This document shows, piece by piece, positions 1 through 7,823 of a stretch of DNA of 64,000 nucleotides. How positions within the stretch are numbered: the first letter of the stretch is position 1; every line of letters begins with the position of its first letter. The notes under the pieces were generated by a model. That model saw only the letters and a list, made by a program, of their open reading frames with translations, was not told the origin of the DNA and made no database searches. This DNA comes from Mesorhizobium sp. GTDB lineage: Bacteria > Pseudomonadota > Alphaproteobacteria > Rhizobiales > Rhizobiaceae. Position numbers and translations under genes: made by a program. The stretch spans positions 186,001-250,000 of the forward strand of contig SAQG01000001.1 in the NCBI GenBank assembly GCA_004020315.1, in the 5' to 3' direction.

Positions 1-3
1 GAA

Positions 4-1284
4 ATGGAGCGCAATTCCAGGGAGGACCATCTTACCGCGCTCCTCAACAGGCGCGGCCTCGAACATGCAATCGATCAGTTTGAGAACACTGATGGGCCCT
101 TTGTGGCCATGCTGATTGATCTGGATGGGTTCAAATCTGTCAACGATACCTACGGTCACAGAACGGGTGACGAGCTGCTTGCCAGGATCGCCCGCCGAAT
201 AGAGGAAGAAGCACCGGAGGGCTCAACGCTCGCCCGCATCGGTGGCGATGAATTCGTGCTGGTTTTTTCCTCGCTTAGAAATTCGCCTTCTCCCAGCAAT
301 CTCGCATCCAATCTCATATCCAAGCTTGCTCGCCCCTATCCTGGCGTCGCCTCCGTCCGGATCGGGGCATCCATAGGAATATACTCGGCTAAAAACCCGG
401 GGCTGACGGAAATGTTGTTGCGGGCGGACATCGCCCTTTACACAGCTAAGCGCCGTGGCAGGAACGAATTTTGCCTGTTCGATGCCGAGCTCGACCGGGA
501 ACTGCAACGCCGCCAGTCCATCGAACGCGATCTTCATTCGGCGATAAAGACGAGAAGCTTGGGCCCTTGGTTCCAGCCAATCGTAAGACTCGACACCGAA
601 GCTGTGATCGGTTTTGAAGGGTTGCTAAGGTGGTCCCATCCGATTCACGGTTCCATCTCTCCGCCCGAAATCATGACAGCGGCACGCGAAACCGGAATGC
701 TCCAGCTGCTAACTCAAGCTGTATTTTCCGAATGTTGCGCTTTTATCGACGCCTTGGTGAAAGCTGACTGTCGTGATGTTCGTGTGACGATGAACGTTTC
801 ACCGCGCGAATTGGAGGCCGGCGATATCGACGAAATGGTTCTGAATGGTCTGGCGGCAAAGGACCTCCCTGCAACGATGTTCGAAATTGAGATAACAGAA
901 GAATCGCCCGTGGACCCGGACAGGGTCGATGAAAAGCTCGGACGGCTTTCACATGCCGGCATTTCCATCGCGCTCGATGTCTTCGGCACCGGCTTTTCCA
1001 CGTTGGCATCGCTCAAGGACAGTCGGATAAGGAAGGTGAAAATAGACCAGGGCTTCATTCGCGGTTTAGCCAAATCGCGGGAGGATCGGCTGCTTGTCAA
1101 AACCGTGATCGATCTTGGTCGGACGCTCGGGATCGAGGTCATGGCCGAGGGCGTCGAGACAGAGGCGGATCGGCAAACTCTGCACAAGCTTGGCTGCAAA
1201 ACCGCTCAGGGCTTCCTGTTCTCCAAGGCGGTGCCACTCAGCCAAGCGCTTGGTTTGGCAGTTAAAGAGCGCCAGGAGTTGTGA
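4..1284 (+). CDS. GGDEF-EAL c-di-GMP signalling protein, N-terminus cut by the window edge
   Basis: The protein has a diguanylate cyclase (GGDEF) domain followed by an EAL phosphodiesterase domain, so it should make and/or break cyclic di-GMP in the cytoplasm. From the first Met in the window, the GGDEF signature is intact at residues 80-84, with no RxxD inhibitory site before it. The EAL motif reads EGLLR (205-209). Asn264, Lys346, Glu382 and Gln402 match the usual EAL catalytic positions, but the DDFGTG loop reads DVFGTG (325-330), so one metal-binding Asp is Val. Any sensor domain would lie before base 1, and the frame is still open there, so the true start is unknown. The stop codon lies directly before an IS66 remnant. 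The GGDEF half is probably active. The EAL half may be weakened or inactive, which is an inference from the one substitution. Confidence 0.93.
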   Translation: MERNSREDHLTALLNRRGLEHAIDQFENTDGPFVAMLIDLDGFKSVNDTYGHRTGDELLARIARRIEEEAPEGSTLARIGGDEFVLVFSSLRNSPSPSNLASNLISKLARPYPGVASVRIGASIGIYSAKNPGLTEMLLRADIALYTAKRRGRNEFCLFDAELDRELQRRQSIERDLHSAIKTRSLGPWFQPIVRLDTEAVIGFEGLLRWSHPIHGSISPPEIMTAARETGMLQLLTQAVFSECCAFIDALVKADCRDVRVTMNVSPRELEAGDIDEMVLNGLAAKDLPATMFEIEITEESPVDPDRVDEKLGRLSHAGISIALDVFGTGFSTLASLKDSRIRKVKIDQGFIRGLAKSREDRLLVKTVIDLGRTLGIEVMAEGVETEADRQTLHKLGCKTAQGFLFSKAVPLSQALGLAVKERQEL

Positions 1285-1289
1285 CCGGC

Positions 1290-1690
1290 ATCCGCCATTC
1301 GCTCACGCGCGCCACCTCGCCGGGTTCAGCGGTATCCTGCAAGTGGATGGCTACTCGGCCTATACCAACCTGGTCAAGGCACGGGACAAAGCCGGCAGCA
1401 ATGAAACAATCCGGCTCGCCGGGTGCTGGGCTCACCTGCGGCGCAAATTCTACGACCTGCACATCAGCGGGAGCTCGCAGGGCCGCGACGGGTTCGATCA
1501 CCGCCATGACCGAATGTGGAAGGTCGAGACAAGGTTCGTGGCAAGGATGCTGGAAGCCGCGCCGCGCTGCGTCAGGAAAAGTCCGTGGCCATTGTCGCGA
1601 GCCCCTTCGATCTATGGGAAGCGGAACTGGGCAAGGTCTCGGGGAAATCCAAAACCGCCTTGCGGGGCTGACCTTCCATCTGGTCCGTGG
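1290..1690 (+). pseudogene. IS66-family transposase fragment
   Basis: Translation near 1302-1480 gives residues typical of the IS66 transposase core, including HLAGFSGILQVDGYSAY and AGCWAHLRRKFYDLH. After a frame change, further IS66-like stretches follow, such as MTECGRSR/MWKVE and VAIVASPFDLWE/ELGKVSGKSK, spread over two frames. There is no start, the reading frame breaks at least twice, and neither end of the element is visible. It is a decayed internal piece. It lies immediately after the GGDEF-EAL stop codon and may have marked an insertion point. Confidence 0.8.
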
Positions 1691-2017
1691 TTAGCTGATA
1701 GGCGGTTTATTTGTCGTGCAACGTGCTCTTTCAGCCTAAGCTGCTCCACGCGTGGGGTACCAAATGTCAGACTTTCACCACTAGGAAATCGCGAACGGGC
1801 GCGGCGCTTACTGGCCGCATTGCCGCAAAATAGCGTCGGAAGGTGGGATCGGCGTGACGTTGTTACTCAGAGTGAGTGGTCCCGAGAGTTGAGGGCAGAA
1901 TCGAAATTCGCGTGTTCCTATAGCGCATCTCCGATCGGGGGCCATCGCCACGAGCAGCAGATGAGGCAATGCGAAGCTTGGTCGATCGACAGAGTGATGC
2001 GGCACGACATCCATTTC

Positions 2018-2203
2018 CTACCAGCCCATTCCCCCCGATACAGCCGCGCGTCTACTCGAACCTAGAGCTGTCGAGCATGAGCAAACACCGTCCTTGTTGT
2101 GTTCTGAGAACTCCAGCTTTACCTCGCCGAATGGCAGCTCGCAAATGATGCAATCAAAAGTGTGCATACCGCGGCAGCGACCACATTGTTTCAGTCTTTT
2201 CAA
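2018..2203 (-). CDS. Possible zinc-ribbon-like protein fragment
   Basis: The minus strand encodes a 61-residue frame with paired cysteines early on (CGRC and CIIC, about 13 residues apart), which would suit a small zinc ribbon. The only start is a TTG without a clear ribosome-binding site, and the frame stays open a little further upstream, so it may be the tail of a longer lost gene. I do not recognise the family with certainty. It lies between an IS66 remnant and the direct repeat at 2373, in a region that looks decayed. Confidence 0.25.
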   Translation of the reverse strand: MKRLKQCGRCRGMHTFDCIICELPFGEVKLEFSEHNKDGVCSCSTALGSSRRAAVSGGMGW

Positions 2204-2372
2204 CAGCGTAAGAATCTGACGGTATTTTTGACGGTACTCACTGGTTGTGTGACTTAAATTAAGTAATTAAAACAATCAGGTACGGCCTTAATTGATGATT
2301 GAGTGGGAGTGACGGGGAGTACCGTGGAGTAGTATCGGATAGCAGAGGACACTCGAGCGAATCCCAGGCCAT

Positions 2373-2390
2373 CGATAGCAGTCGATAGAT
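2373..2390 (+). repeat. 18-bp direct repeat, left copy
   Basis: The sequence cgatagcagtcgatagat matches 5495-5512 at 17 of 18 positions and in the same orientation. The two copies bracket the reductase-SDR-LysR block. They may be remnants of an attachment or target site, although no integrase gene is visible between them. Confidence 0.5.
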
Positions 2391-2575
2391 TCCAGGCGAC
2401 CCGCAGATCTGCCGCTCTTTCGGGCGTCTCCCCGCTCTTCGAACGGCGCCCGTACGCCGTCAGGCTCACCCCAACCTTCGCGACTTTGTGGCCTTCAAAT
2501 ATTCGGTCGCGCGCTGCTCTAAGAAGTTAGCGCGCGCGACCAGTTCTCGGCGTCGATCACACGGTCGTAGATCGA

Positions 2576-3178
2576 TTACTGCTCCTTCTTGAACAACTCC
2601 TGGAAGATGAGCTGGCCCCAAGTGCGGCCGCGTGCGTGCACCAGCGCGCCACCCTCGTTGAGCTTTCCAAGCTTGACGGGTGCGAACCCGAGTTGTTTGG
2701 CCAAGGCCGCCACGGGAGCGATCGCGTCCTCGTCGTCACTCGACAGAAAGACGACCCGGTGGCCGCCCTCGACGATCGGATCGGCAGCCAGGGTGGCCGC
2801 AACCAGGTGATTGAATCCTTTGACGAGCTTGGCGCCGGTGAACGCCTTCGCGACGAAGGCGGAGGATGGGAGGCCGTCCAGCTCTTCAGGGAGAACTCCA
2901 AACGTGTTCGTCGCGTCGATGACTGTCTTGCCTTCCCAGCTCGGCAGGGCCTTCGCCACCTCGCGGTGCTCCCAGAACGGGACCGCCAGGATGATCGTGT
3001 CGGCCTCGACTGCATTCTGCAGAGACTTGGCGACGACCGTGGGTCCAATCGCCCGAGCCTGCGGCGCCAACGCCTCGGGCGGCCGGCGGCTCGCGACGGC
3101 CACCTTGATGTTTTTACGGGCGAAGGCATGGGCGAGAGCCTGGCCTACCGCACCGAATCCTACAATCGCATAGCTCAT
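2576..3178 (-). CDS. NADPH-dependent F420 reductase-like / NAD(P)-binding oxidoreductase
   Basis: This 200-residue protein begins with a Rossmann dinucleotide-binding loop (GFGAVGQALA, residues 6-15) and has the layout of the F420:NADP oxidoreductase-like group (COG2085). In bacteria without F420 these act as NADP-dependent reductases or NADP-binding proteins of unclear substrate. The ATG at 3178 is preferred because GGAG lies 8 bases upstream. An in-frame extension to 3253 has no such site. The gene lies downstream of a co-oriented SDR gene, and both point away from a LysR regulator. This is a common arrangement for small redox operons, often annotated as responding to aromatic or electrophilic compounds. 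The fold is well supported; the substrate is not predictable from sequence. Confidence 0.85.
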   Translation of the reverse strand: MSYAIVGFGAVGQALAHAFARKNIKVAVASRRPPEALAPQARAIGPTVVAKSLQNAVEADTIILAVPFWEHREVAKALPSWEGKTVIDATNTFGVLPEELDGLPSSAFVAKAFTGAKLVKGFNHLVAATLAADPIVEGGHRVVFLSSDDEDAIAPVAALAKQLGFAPVKLGKLNEGGALVHARGRTWGQLIFQELFKKEQ

Positions 3179-3351
3179 AATACTTCTCCGATCCGTGTTA
3201 AAACTAAAGTTCGCGAAGCGAACGTTGGCTAGGTTGCTCGCCCAATCGATCAAGTTCTGCGTGCACGCCTGGGAACGAGCAGCGTCAGCGTTCTAGGCTC
3301 CGCGCCTGGTGATCCCGCGATTGGAGGGCCAACCGCGGGACGGCGTCGGGG

Positions 3352-4089
3352 TCAGACCTGCGACATGCCCCCGTCGACAACGAGATCGATGGCCGTCGTG
3401 AAACGACTGTCGTCCGAGGCGAGATAGAGGACCGCAGCCGCGATCTCCTTAGAAAGCCCGAAGCGTCCCAACGGAACCAGCGAGACGAAGAAGTCCGTCA
3501 ACTCCTGAGAGATTTGGGCGAAGGCCGCCGTGTCACCGATCGCTCCCGGACTAATGCTGTTCACCCGGATCTTTCGGTCCTTCAGGTCGTTCGTCCAGCT
3601 TCGCGCGAACGACCTGACTGCCGCCTTGGCAGCCGCGTACAAGCTTGCTCCAGCGTATCCCTTGAGGTGTGCGTTCGAGGCGTTGAGGATGATCGAGCCA
3701 CCCTCGCGCATCAGGGGTAGCGCCTTTTGGACGGTGAATAGCGTACCGCGGACGTTGAGATTGAGCGTATCGTCGACCAACTGCTCCGAGATCAACCCTA
3801 TCGGCTTGTCGACTTCTCCGCCGCCGGCGCTGGCGAAGACGATGTCGATGTGGCCCTTTACGGATTTCACCTTCTCGTAGAGCCGGTCGAGGTCCGCCAG
3901 GTTGGCGGAGTCGGCGCGCACGCCGGTCACGTTGCGGCCAATCGCCTTCACCGCCTCGTCGAGGACCTCCTGCCGCCGGCCGGTGATGAACACATAGGCC
4001 CCTTCTTCGACGAATAGTTTCGCCGTCTCAAACGCCATACCGGAGGTACCGCCCGTGATGACTGCAACCTTACCTTCAAGCTTTCCCAT
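3352..4089 (-). CDS. SDR family oxidoreductase
   Basis: This is a classical short-chain dehydrogenase/reductase of 245 residues. The N-terminal cofactor loop reads TGGTSGMAFETA, with the third glycine of the usual GxxxGxG replaced by Ala. An active-site Ser lies in ILNASN and the catalytic YxxxK is YAAAK. The end (VVDGGMSQV) is typical of the family. The ATG at 4089 follows GGAGAAGG at ideal spacing, so the much longer upstream in-frame extension to 4662 is rejected; it also runs antisense through the LysR gene. The gene is divergent from the LysR regulator at 4350, which probably controls it together with the reductase downstream. The substrate is unknown. Confidence 0.92.
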   Translation of the reverse strand: MGKLEGKVAVITGGTSGMAFETAKLFVEEGAYVFITGRRQEVLDEAVKAIGRNVTGVRADSANLADLDRLYEKVKSVKGHIDIVFASAGGGEVDKPIGLISEQLVDDTLNLNVRGTLFTVQKALPLMREGGSIILNASNAHLKGYAGASLYAAAKAAVRSFARSWTNDLKDRKIRVNSISPGAIGDTAAFAQISQELTDFFVSLVPLGRFGLSKEIAAAVLYLASDDSRFTTAIDLVVDGGMSQV

Positions 4090-4349
4090 ACCTTCTCCTG
4101 TCGTGGTGTCGGGACAGCATCTGGCCCGAGACCCTCGAAATAGGTCCGCCGGAGTCAGGCGGTGAGTGCGGAAGCGCGCACATCGGTGGTGCAAAATCGA
4201 TCCGGCTGGACGACTGACGCCAGCCGCGACGATCGGTGTCCGCCGTTCGGAATCGGGCCGCGCTCGTCTACATAAACTATGATGACCGCCCGGACTGCTG
4301 TACGATGCGTTAGATACGGGAAGCGCACCGCGCGGTGCGGGATTGCACC
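4090..4349. promoter_or_regulatory. Divergent promoter region between SDR and LysR, with a 16-bp perfect palindrome
   Basis: This 260-bp spacer holds the outward promoters of the SDR operon and the regulator gene. LysR-type proteins usually bind such shared regions, but no single convincing T-N11-A box was picked out. A perfect palindrome, cgcaccgcgcggtgcg (4324-4339), lies 10 bases before the LysR start codon. It is better placed for autoregulation or an mRNA hairpin over the ribosome-binding region than for SDR control. Confidence 0.5.
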
Positions 4350-5246
4350 ATGATCGACTGGGATGACGTTCGCTACTTTCTTGCCGTCGCGCGCAGAGGC
4401 TCAGTGCGGGCTTCCGCCGAGGGCCTCGGGGTGAATCACTCGACCGTGCTGCGACGCATCGCTCAGCTCGAGGAACGCCTCGGGGCGCAGATGTTCGAAA
4501 AGCTGCCTTCGGGCTATCGCCTGACGGCTGCGGGCGAGGAGGTCCTCGAGCTCGCAAACCAGATGGAAGCGTCGTCGCACCAGCTGGAGACGCGCGTCTT
4601 CGGTCGCGACCAGAGCGTGCGCGGGCTTCTGCGGGTGACGTTGGCTCCAACCCTTGCGACACACCTGCTCATGCCGGACCTCGCCGATTTCGCGCATCTG
4701 CATCCGGACATCGAGATGGAAATCTTGTCGTCCGGCGAGCTGGCAAATCTGACCAACCGAGAGGCCGACGTGGCGATCCGCGTCGTTTACGACCGCAAAA
4801 CCCTGCCGCTCAATCTTCACGGCCTGAAGGGACCGGAGCTGTTCGGCGGCGTCTACATGTCCTGCGATCGACTAGCCGCATGGCGTGCGGGCGCGCCTGA
4901 TCCCATCCGGTGGATCGTCATAAGCATTCATGGAACTCCGGATTGGGCCAGCGAGGGTGAGGTTCGCATCACGGGGGTTCCATTCAGGACCACGGACGCC
5001 GAGGCGCAGATCGTTGCTGTACGGCAAGGGCTCGGGATCACGACACTGCCGTGCTTCGTCGGAGATGCCGACCCGCTACTGGTGAGGGTGCCGGGCACCG
5101 ACCTGCACATGTACGGAACGCTCTGGCTTCTCACACAGGGGGAGACGCGCAAGACGAAGCGCGTGCGGCTCTTCACGGAGTTCGTATCCCGTAGGCTCGC
5201 CGCGTACGCTCCGCTTCTCGCGGGGCTGTCCATATCGCGCGACTGA
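4350..5246 (+). CDS. LysR-family transcriptional regulator
   Basis: The first about 60 residues form a LysR winged helix-turn-helix, with FLAVARRGSVRASAEGL followed by HSTVLRRIAQLEERLG. The rest, to residue 298, fits the periplasmic-binding-like effector domain. The ATG at 4350 gives the usual LysR N-terminus (MIDWDDVRYF). A GTG 15 bases upstream lies inside the palindrome 4324-4339 and is less likely. No strong Shine-Dalgarno sequence is visible for either. It is transcribed away from the SDR/reductase pair and is the probable regulator of that operon. The effector is unknown. Confidence 0.9.
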   Translation: MIDWDDVRYFLAVARRGSVRASAEGLGVNHSTVLRRIAQLEERLGAQMFEKLPSGYRLTAAGEEVLELANQMEASSHQLETRVFGRDQSVRGLLRVTLAPTLATHLLMPDLADFAHLHPDIEMEILSSGELANLTNREADVAIRVVYDRKTLPLNLHGLKGPELFGGVYMSCDRLAAWRAGAPDPIRWIVISIHGTPDWASEGEVRITGVPFRTTDAEAQIVAVRQGLGITTLPCFVGDADPLLVRVPGTDLHMYGTLWLLTQGETRKTKRVRLFTEFVSRRLAAYAPLLAGLSISRD

Positions 5247-5349
5247 CGCCCGGCAGGTCGCCGATGGCGGAGTATCCCACGGGGCATTTGTCGCTGTCAT
5301 CCTGATAGGGCATCATCAGGACGCACACGCGGCTCGACTTCTTGGTCAT
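5173..5349 (-). CDS. Possible small protein, convergent with and overlapping the LysR 3' end
   Basis: A 58-residue frame begins at ATG 5349 with a strong ribosome-binding site (AGGAGG about 7 bases upstream), which is rare for chance ORFs. The peptide starts MTKKSSRVCVLMMPYQ and contains a CPVGYSAIGDLPG stretch. I do not recognise it. Its 3' part overlaps the end of the LysR gene on the opposite strand by 74 bases, so its tail may be out of its original frame. It could be the truncated 5' end of an older gene cut by arrival of the LysR block. Confidence 0.35.
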   Translation of the reverse strand: MTKKSSRVCVLMMPYQDDSDKCPVGYSAIGDLPGVSRAIWTAPREAERTRRAYGIRTP

Positions 5350-5829
5350 GTGTATCCTCCTGTGGTTGGAGGATGTTTGATGCAGCCCGAACCTTGCTTG
5401 GTCGCGTATGCGTCCCACGTTGAAGGCCAACGCTGACGGTACTTTGGCTGCGTTGGCAACTCGGATGCCGGACCCGGAATGGCGCGCTGGGAGCCGATAG
5501 TAGTCGATAGATGGCTTGCGGAGACCGTCGGAAATTCTTCAACGAAATCAGTTCTGTAGTTCTCTGCCGGGGCCACGGGCCGGTAGTATTTGAACGGAAA
5601 AACATATTTCGCGAACGTATTCAAATGATTGACGTGACCCTCGAACAATCGAGTGGGAATAGGGGGATCGGCGGCAATAGCGTAGGTTCGGCGGACTTTA
5701 AGCTCCGTTCCGTCCGCATTTCGGCTGTTCTTCCAGGGCTCATGCTACGTTTCCAACCAAATCGCAGCATGGGTGGAGCACTCTGTCCGGAATTGCGGAT
5801 ATTTTAGTCTAGCGACAGCAGATTCGCTT
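5350..5829. other. Intergenic stretch, no gene recognised
   Basis: Short frames occur on both strands, but none has a start site plus recognisable protein character. The stretch contains the right copy of the 18-bp direct repeat (5495-5512) and leads into the decayed XRE regulator. Nothing else is identifiable. Confidence 0.5.
5495..5512 (+). repeat. 18-bp direct repeat, right copy
   Basis: The sequence cgatagtagtcgatagat differs at one base from the copy at 2373-2390. Together they frame the reductase/SDR/LysR block and the small ORF at 5173. Confidence 0.5.
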
Positions 5830-6240
5830 GCGTGGCTACTTGTCGGCCAAGCTGTCTTGCGTTCCGCCAGTGCGGGTTCTCTGGCCTTCGCGCTGTCCCC
5901 GTTCGCGCCAGCTCTTCCCGAATGCGGAGATCAAGCTTGCCACGCGGCCGCCTACCCGCGGGGCAAGATTCGTCAATGCCTCGATCAGCCGCTGGCCTTC
6001 TAGCTGGCAATGAAATCGATGGGCTCGTCGACCGACAGAGGCTGAGGTTCGCTATCCTCGTCGTTTCCCGGCAGGCCTTCGAAGAGACGGCTGACCGGCA
6101 CGCCCAGCGACCTCGCGATCTCGTAGAGCATCGATGCGCTCACGCGGTTCTTAGCGTCCTTTTTGTTCCTGGAGCTGCTGAAAGCTGATGCCGATGGATC
6201 GAGCAAGCTGCGCTCCAGGCTCGGCACCGCCAGGCGGAAA
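5830..6240 (-). pseudogene. XRE-family transcriptional regulator remnant
   Basis: Three short frames on the minus strand join into the tail of a typical rhizobial XRE regulator. The first reads QLARSIGISFQQLQ. After a frameshift near 6165 it continues NRVSASMLYEIARSLGVPVS and ends DEPIDFIAS. After a second frameshift near 6000 it continues EGQRLIEALTNLAPRVGGRV. The N-terminal part of the helix-turn-helix domain is missing because the remnant stops where the cyclase gene ends. It has no intact start and is almost certainly non-functional. Confidence 0.75.
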
Positions 6241-6241
6241 A

Positions 6242-7312
6242 TCAGGCCGGGAGCCGCCACATGCGCACACGACCTGTACCCCGCAATTCCGTTTCCGCGA
6301 GTGGGTCGCAAGCAAAATTTGGTCCAAGCAGTTTGCGAGTTGCATCCGATATACGGATTTCATCGGGCTCCGCTGCCGTTTGAATACGTGCGGCGAGATT
6401 AACGGTCTCGCCCCACAGGTCGTAGGCAAACCGCCTTTTGCCTATGACGCCCGCGACGATTGGTCCTGAGTGAATTCCAATTCTGAGTCTTATCGGTTCT
6501 CCCGCGAAGCGTTCGCGCTTAACCGCCTTCCGCAGTTCAAGTGCATAGTGCGCAAGGGCTTCTGCATGATCGGATCGGGCGACGGGCAGACCAGCGACCA
6601 CCATCACACAATCGCCGATTGTCTTGATCTTTTCGCAGCCGTATCGTTCCGAGAGCAGATCCGCCGCCTTGAAGAAGTAATTTAAAATAGCGAGCGTTGT
6701 CTCGGCTCCGACGCTCCGCGCTCTTTCGGTAAAGCCGACGATGTCGGCAAAAAGCACACTCACGTCAGCATGGCTGTCTGCAATTTGTTCGTCCGCTTTT
6801 AACCGCTCCGCGATCGACGCCGGAAGAATGTTGAGGAGTAGGCTTTCGGCGCGCTGGTACTCACGCGATAATCCCTCTTGGCTCTGCCTCAACGCCTCGT
6901 TCGTCAATTGTAATTTTTCGTTGAGTTGACGCTCCCTCTCTTGCAGGAGTGTCATTTCATAAGCCTTCTGTTGAAGCCGCTGCCTATTGTCGCGTTCGGC
7001 AGTGGCGTCAAGAAAGAGCAGCCATACGCTGGCATTGTCAGCAAAAAGATGAAGGTCCGCGACACGCCCGTTGGGCAGTTCAACCATGGCCATATGATAT
7101 GGAAGCTCCGGGCAAGGCAGCAAGCCTTCCATGAATTCAAGCTGCTCGGCTACGGGCTTGCCAATGCAAAGTGATGATAGGCCGTAATGTTCAACACTAC
7201 CGCCCTTCGCAGCGACGCAAAGCTGGGCGTCAATTTTCAGATATGCGACAGAGTGCTCGTTGTAGAAGAAATCGTAAATCCAGCTTCTGACTTCTTTTGG
7301 CAATCCATGCAT
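6242..7312 (-). CDS. PAS-like/coiled-coil class III adenylate cyclase of the small-GTPase module
   Basis: The protein should convert ATP to cAMP in the cytoplasm. Residues 10-105 look like a PAS-type sensor, 108-160 form a charged coiled coil, and 183-356 are a class III cyclase homology domain. Metal-binding Asp190 (LFADIVGFT) and Asp234 (KTIGDCVM) are present. Lys230 and Asp298 (YDLWG) are the pair that selects adenine, and Asn305 and Arg309 are the transition-state residues, so all known catalytic positions are kept. There are no membrane segments. The start lies 3 bases after the stop of the Rab-like GTPase gene, so the two are surely cotranscribed. It is the last gene of the four-gene module, and the likely signal output is cAMP controlled by the GTPase; that link is an inference from gene order. 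Confidence 0.92.
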   Translation of the reverse strand: MHGLPKEVRSWIYDFFYNEHSVAYLKIDAQLCVAAKGGSVEHYGLSSLCIGKPVAEQLEFMEGLLPCPELPYHMAMVELPNGRVADLHLFADNASVWLLFLDATAERDNRQRLQQKAYEMTLLQERERQLNEKLQLTNEALRQSQEGLSREYQRAESLLLNILPASIAERLKADEQIADSHADVSVLFADIVGFTERARSVGAETTLAILNYFFKAADLLSERYGCEKIKTIGDCVMVVAGLPVARSDHAEALAHYALELRKAVKRERFAGEPIRLRIGIHSGPIVAGVIGKRRFAYDLWGETVNLAARIQTAAEPDEIRISDATRKLLGPNFACDPLAETELRGTGRVRMWRLPA

Positions 7313-7315
7313 GGT

Positions 7316-7807
7316 CTATTTGGCAACCATCGAAGCAAGCTGACGAAACGCATCATCAACATGTTCACCCGAAAGCGCACTTGTTAGATAGATTTGCCAT
7401 CCAAGTTGCCTCAGTTCGTTAATCTCACTATCCGATATTGCCCACCGATCGGCCAGATCGGATTTGTTGAACAGCAATACGAACGGCATATCGCCGAATT
7501 CGGCCTCGGCCCGCTCGCGCAGCGTGAGCGCCACGGCAAGAGTGGCGGCGCGGGTTCCATCGACGACAAGCACGAGCCCGCTCGCGCCTCGCACATAGCT
7601 GACGCGGAACGAGCCGATATCGTCTTCGCCGGCCAAATCCCACAAAATCAGATCCACGGTTTTATCCGGCAGTACAACACTCTTCTTGTCGATTTTCACT
7701 CCCACCGTGGTCAAGTAGGTTTCTGAAAAGATGCTTTGCACAAACCTGCGAACCAGACTCGTCTTTCCGACAGCGAACCCGCCCAACATGCAGATCTTCT
7801 TTTGCAA
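7316..7807 (-). CDS. Rab/Ras-like small GTPase
   Basis: This is a single-domain G protein of 163 residues, the size of eukaryotic Ras-family proteins. All G boxes are visible: G1 GGFAVGKT (9-16), a switch I Thr in YLTTVGVK (31-38), G3 WDLAG (56-60), G4 NKSD (114-117) and G5 TSAL (142-145). The residue after DxxG, equivalent to Gln61 of Ras, is Glu, so intrinsic GTP hydrolysis may be slow or need a partner. There is no C-terminal Cys for lipidation, as is normal in bacteria. A TTG start at 7807 with GGAG upstream is used. It lies 16 bases after the OmpA-like gene and 3 bases before the cyclase gene. It belongs to the prokaryotic Ras-like superfamily that includes MglA and the Rup groups. Its role as a switch between the membrane protein and the cyclase is inferred. 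Confidence 0.93.
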   Translation of the reverse strand: MQKKICMLGGFAVGKTSLVRRFVQSIFSETYLTTVGVKIDKKSVVLPDKTVDLILWDLAGEDDIGSFRVSYVRGASGLVLVVDGTRAATLAVALTLRERAEAEFGDMPFVLLFNKSDLADRWAISDSEINELRQLGWQIYLTSALSGEHVDDAFRQLASMVAK

Positions 7808-7823
7808 TATCCTGGGCTCCGCC

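Larger units (their letters stand above)
1691..2575. other. Intergenic stretch with no convincing complete gene
   Basis: No recognisable protein was seen on either strand apart from a possible zinc-ribbon fragment at 2018-2203. Two copies of GACGGTA lie 12 bp apart (2218-2224 and 2230-2236), followed by an AT-rich patch (2250-2280) that is unlike the surrounding GC-rich sequence. The stretch looks like a junction of decayed mobile DNA. It also contains one copy of the 18-bp direct repeat described separately. Confidence 0.5.

Noticed and set aside
2218..2236. Paired GACGGTA motifs considered as an integrase attachment site
   Set aside because: Similar heptamers occur near integrases, but there is no integrase or tRNA gene here; the evidence is too thin for a call.
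4090..4662. N-terminal extension of the SDR frame
   Set aside because: It is low-complexity Arg/Pro/Ser sequence crossing the divergent promoter and LysR gene; the internal ATG at 4089 has an ideal ribosome-binding site.
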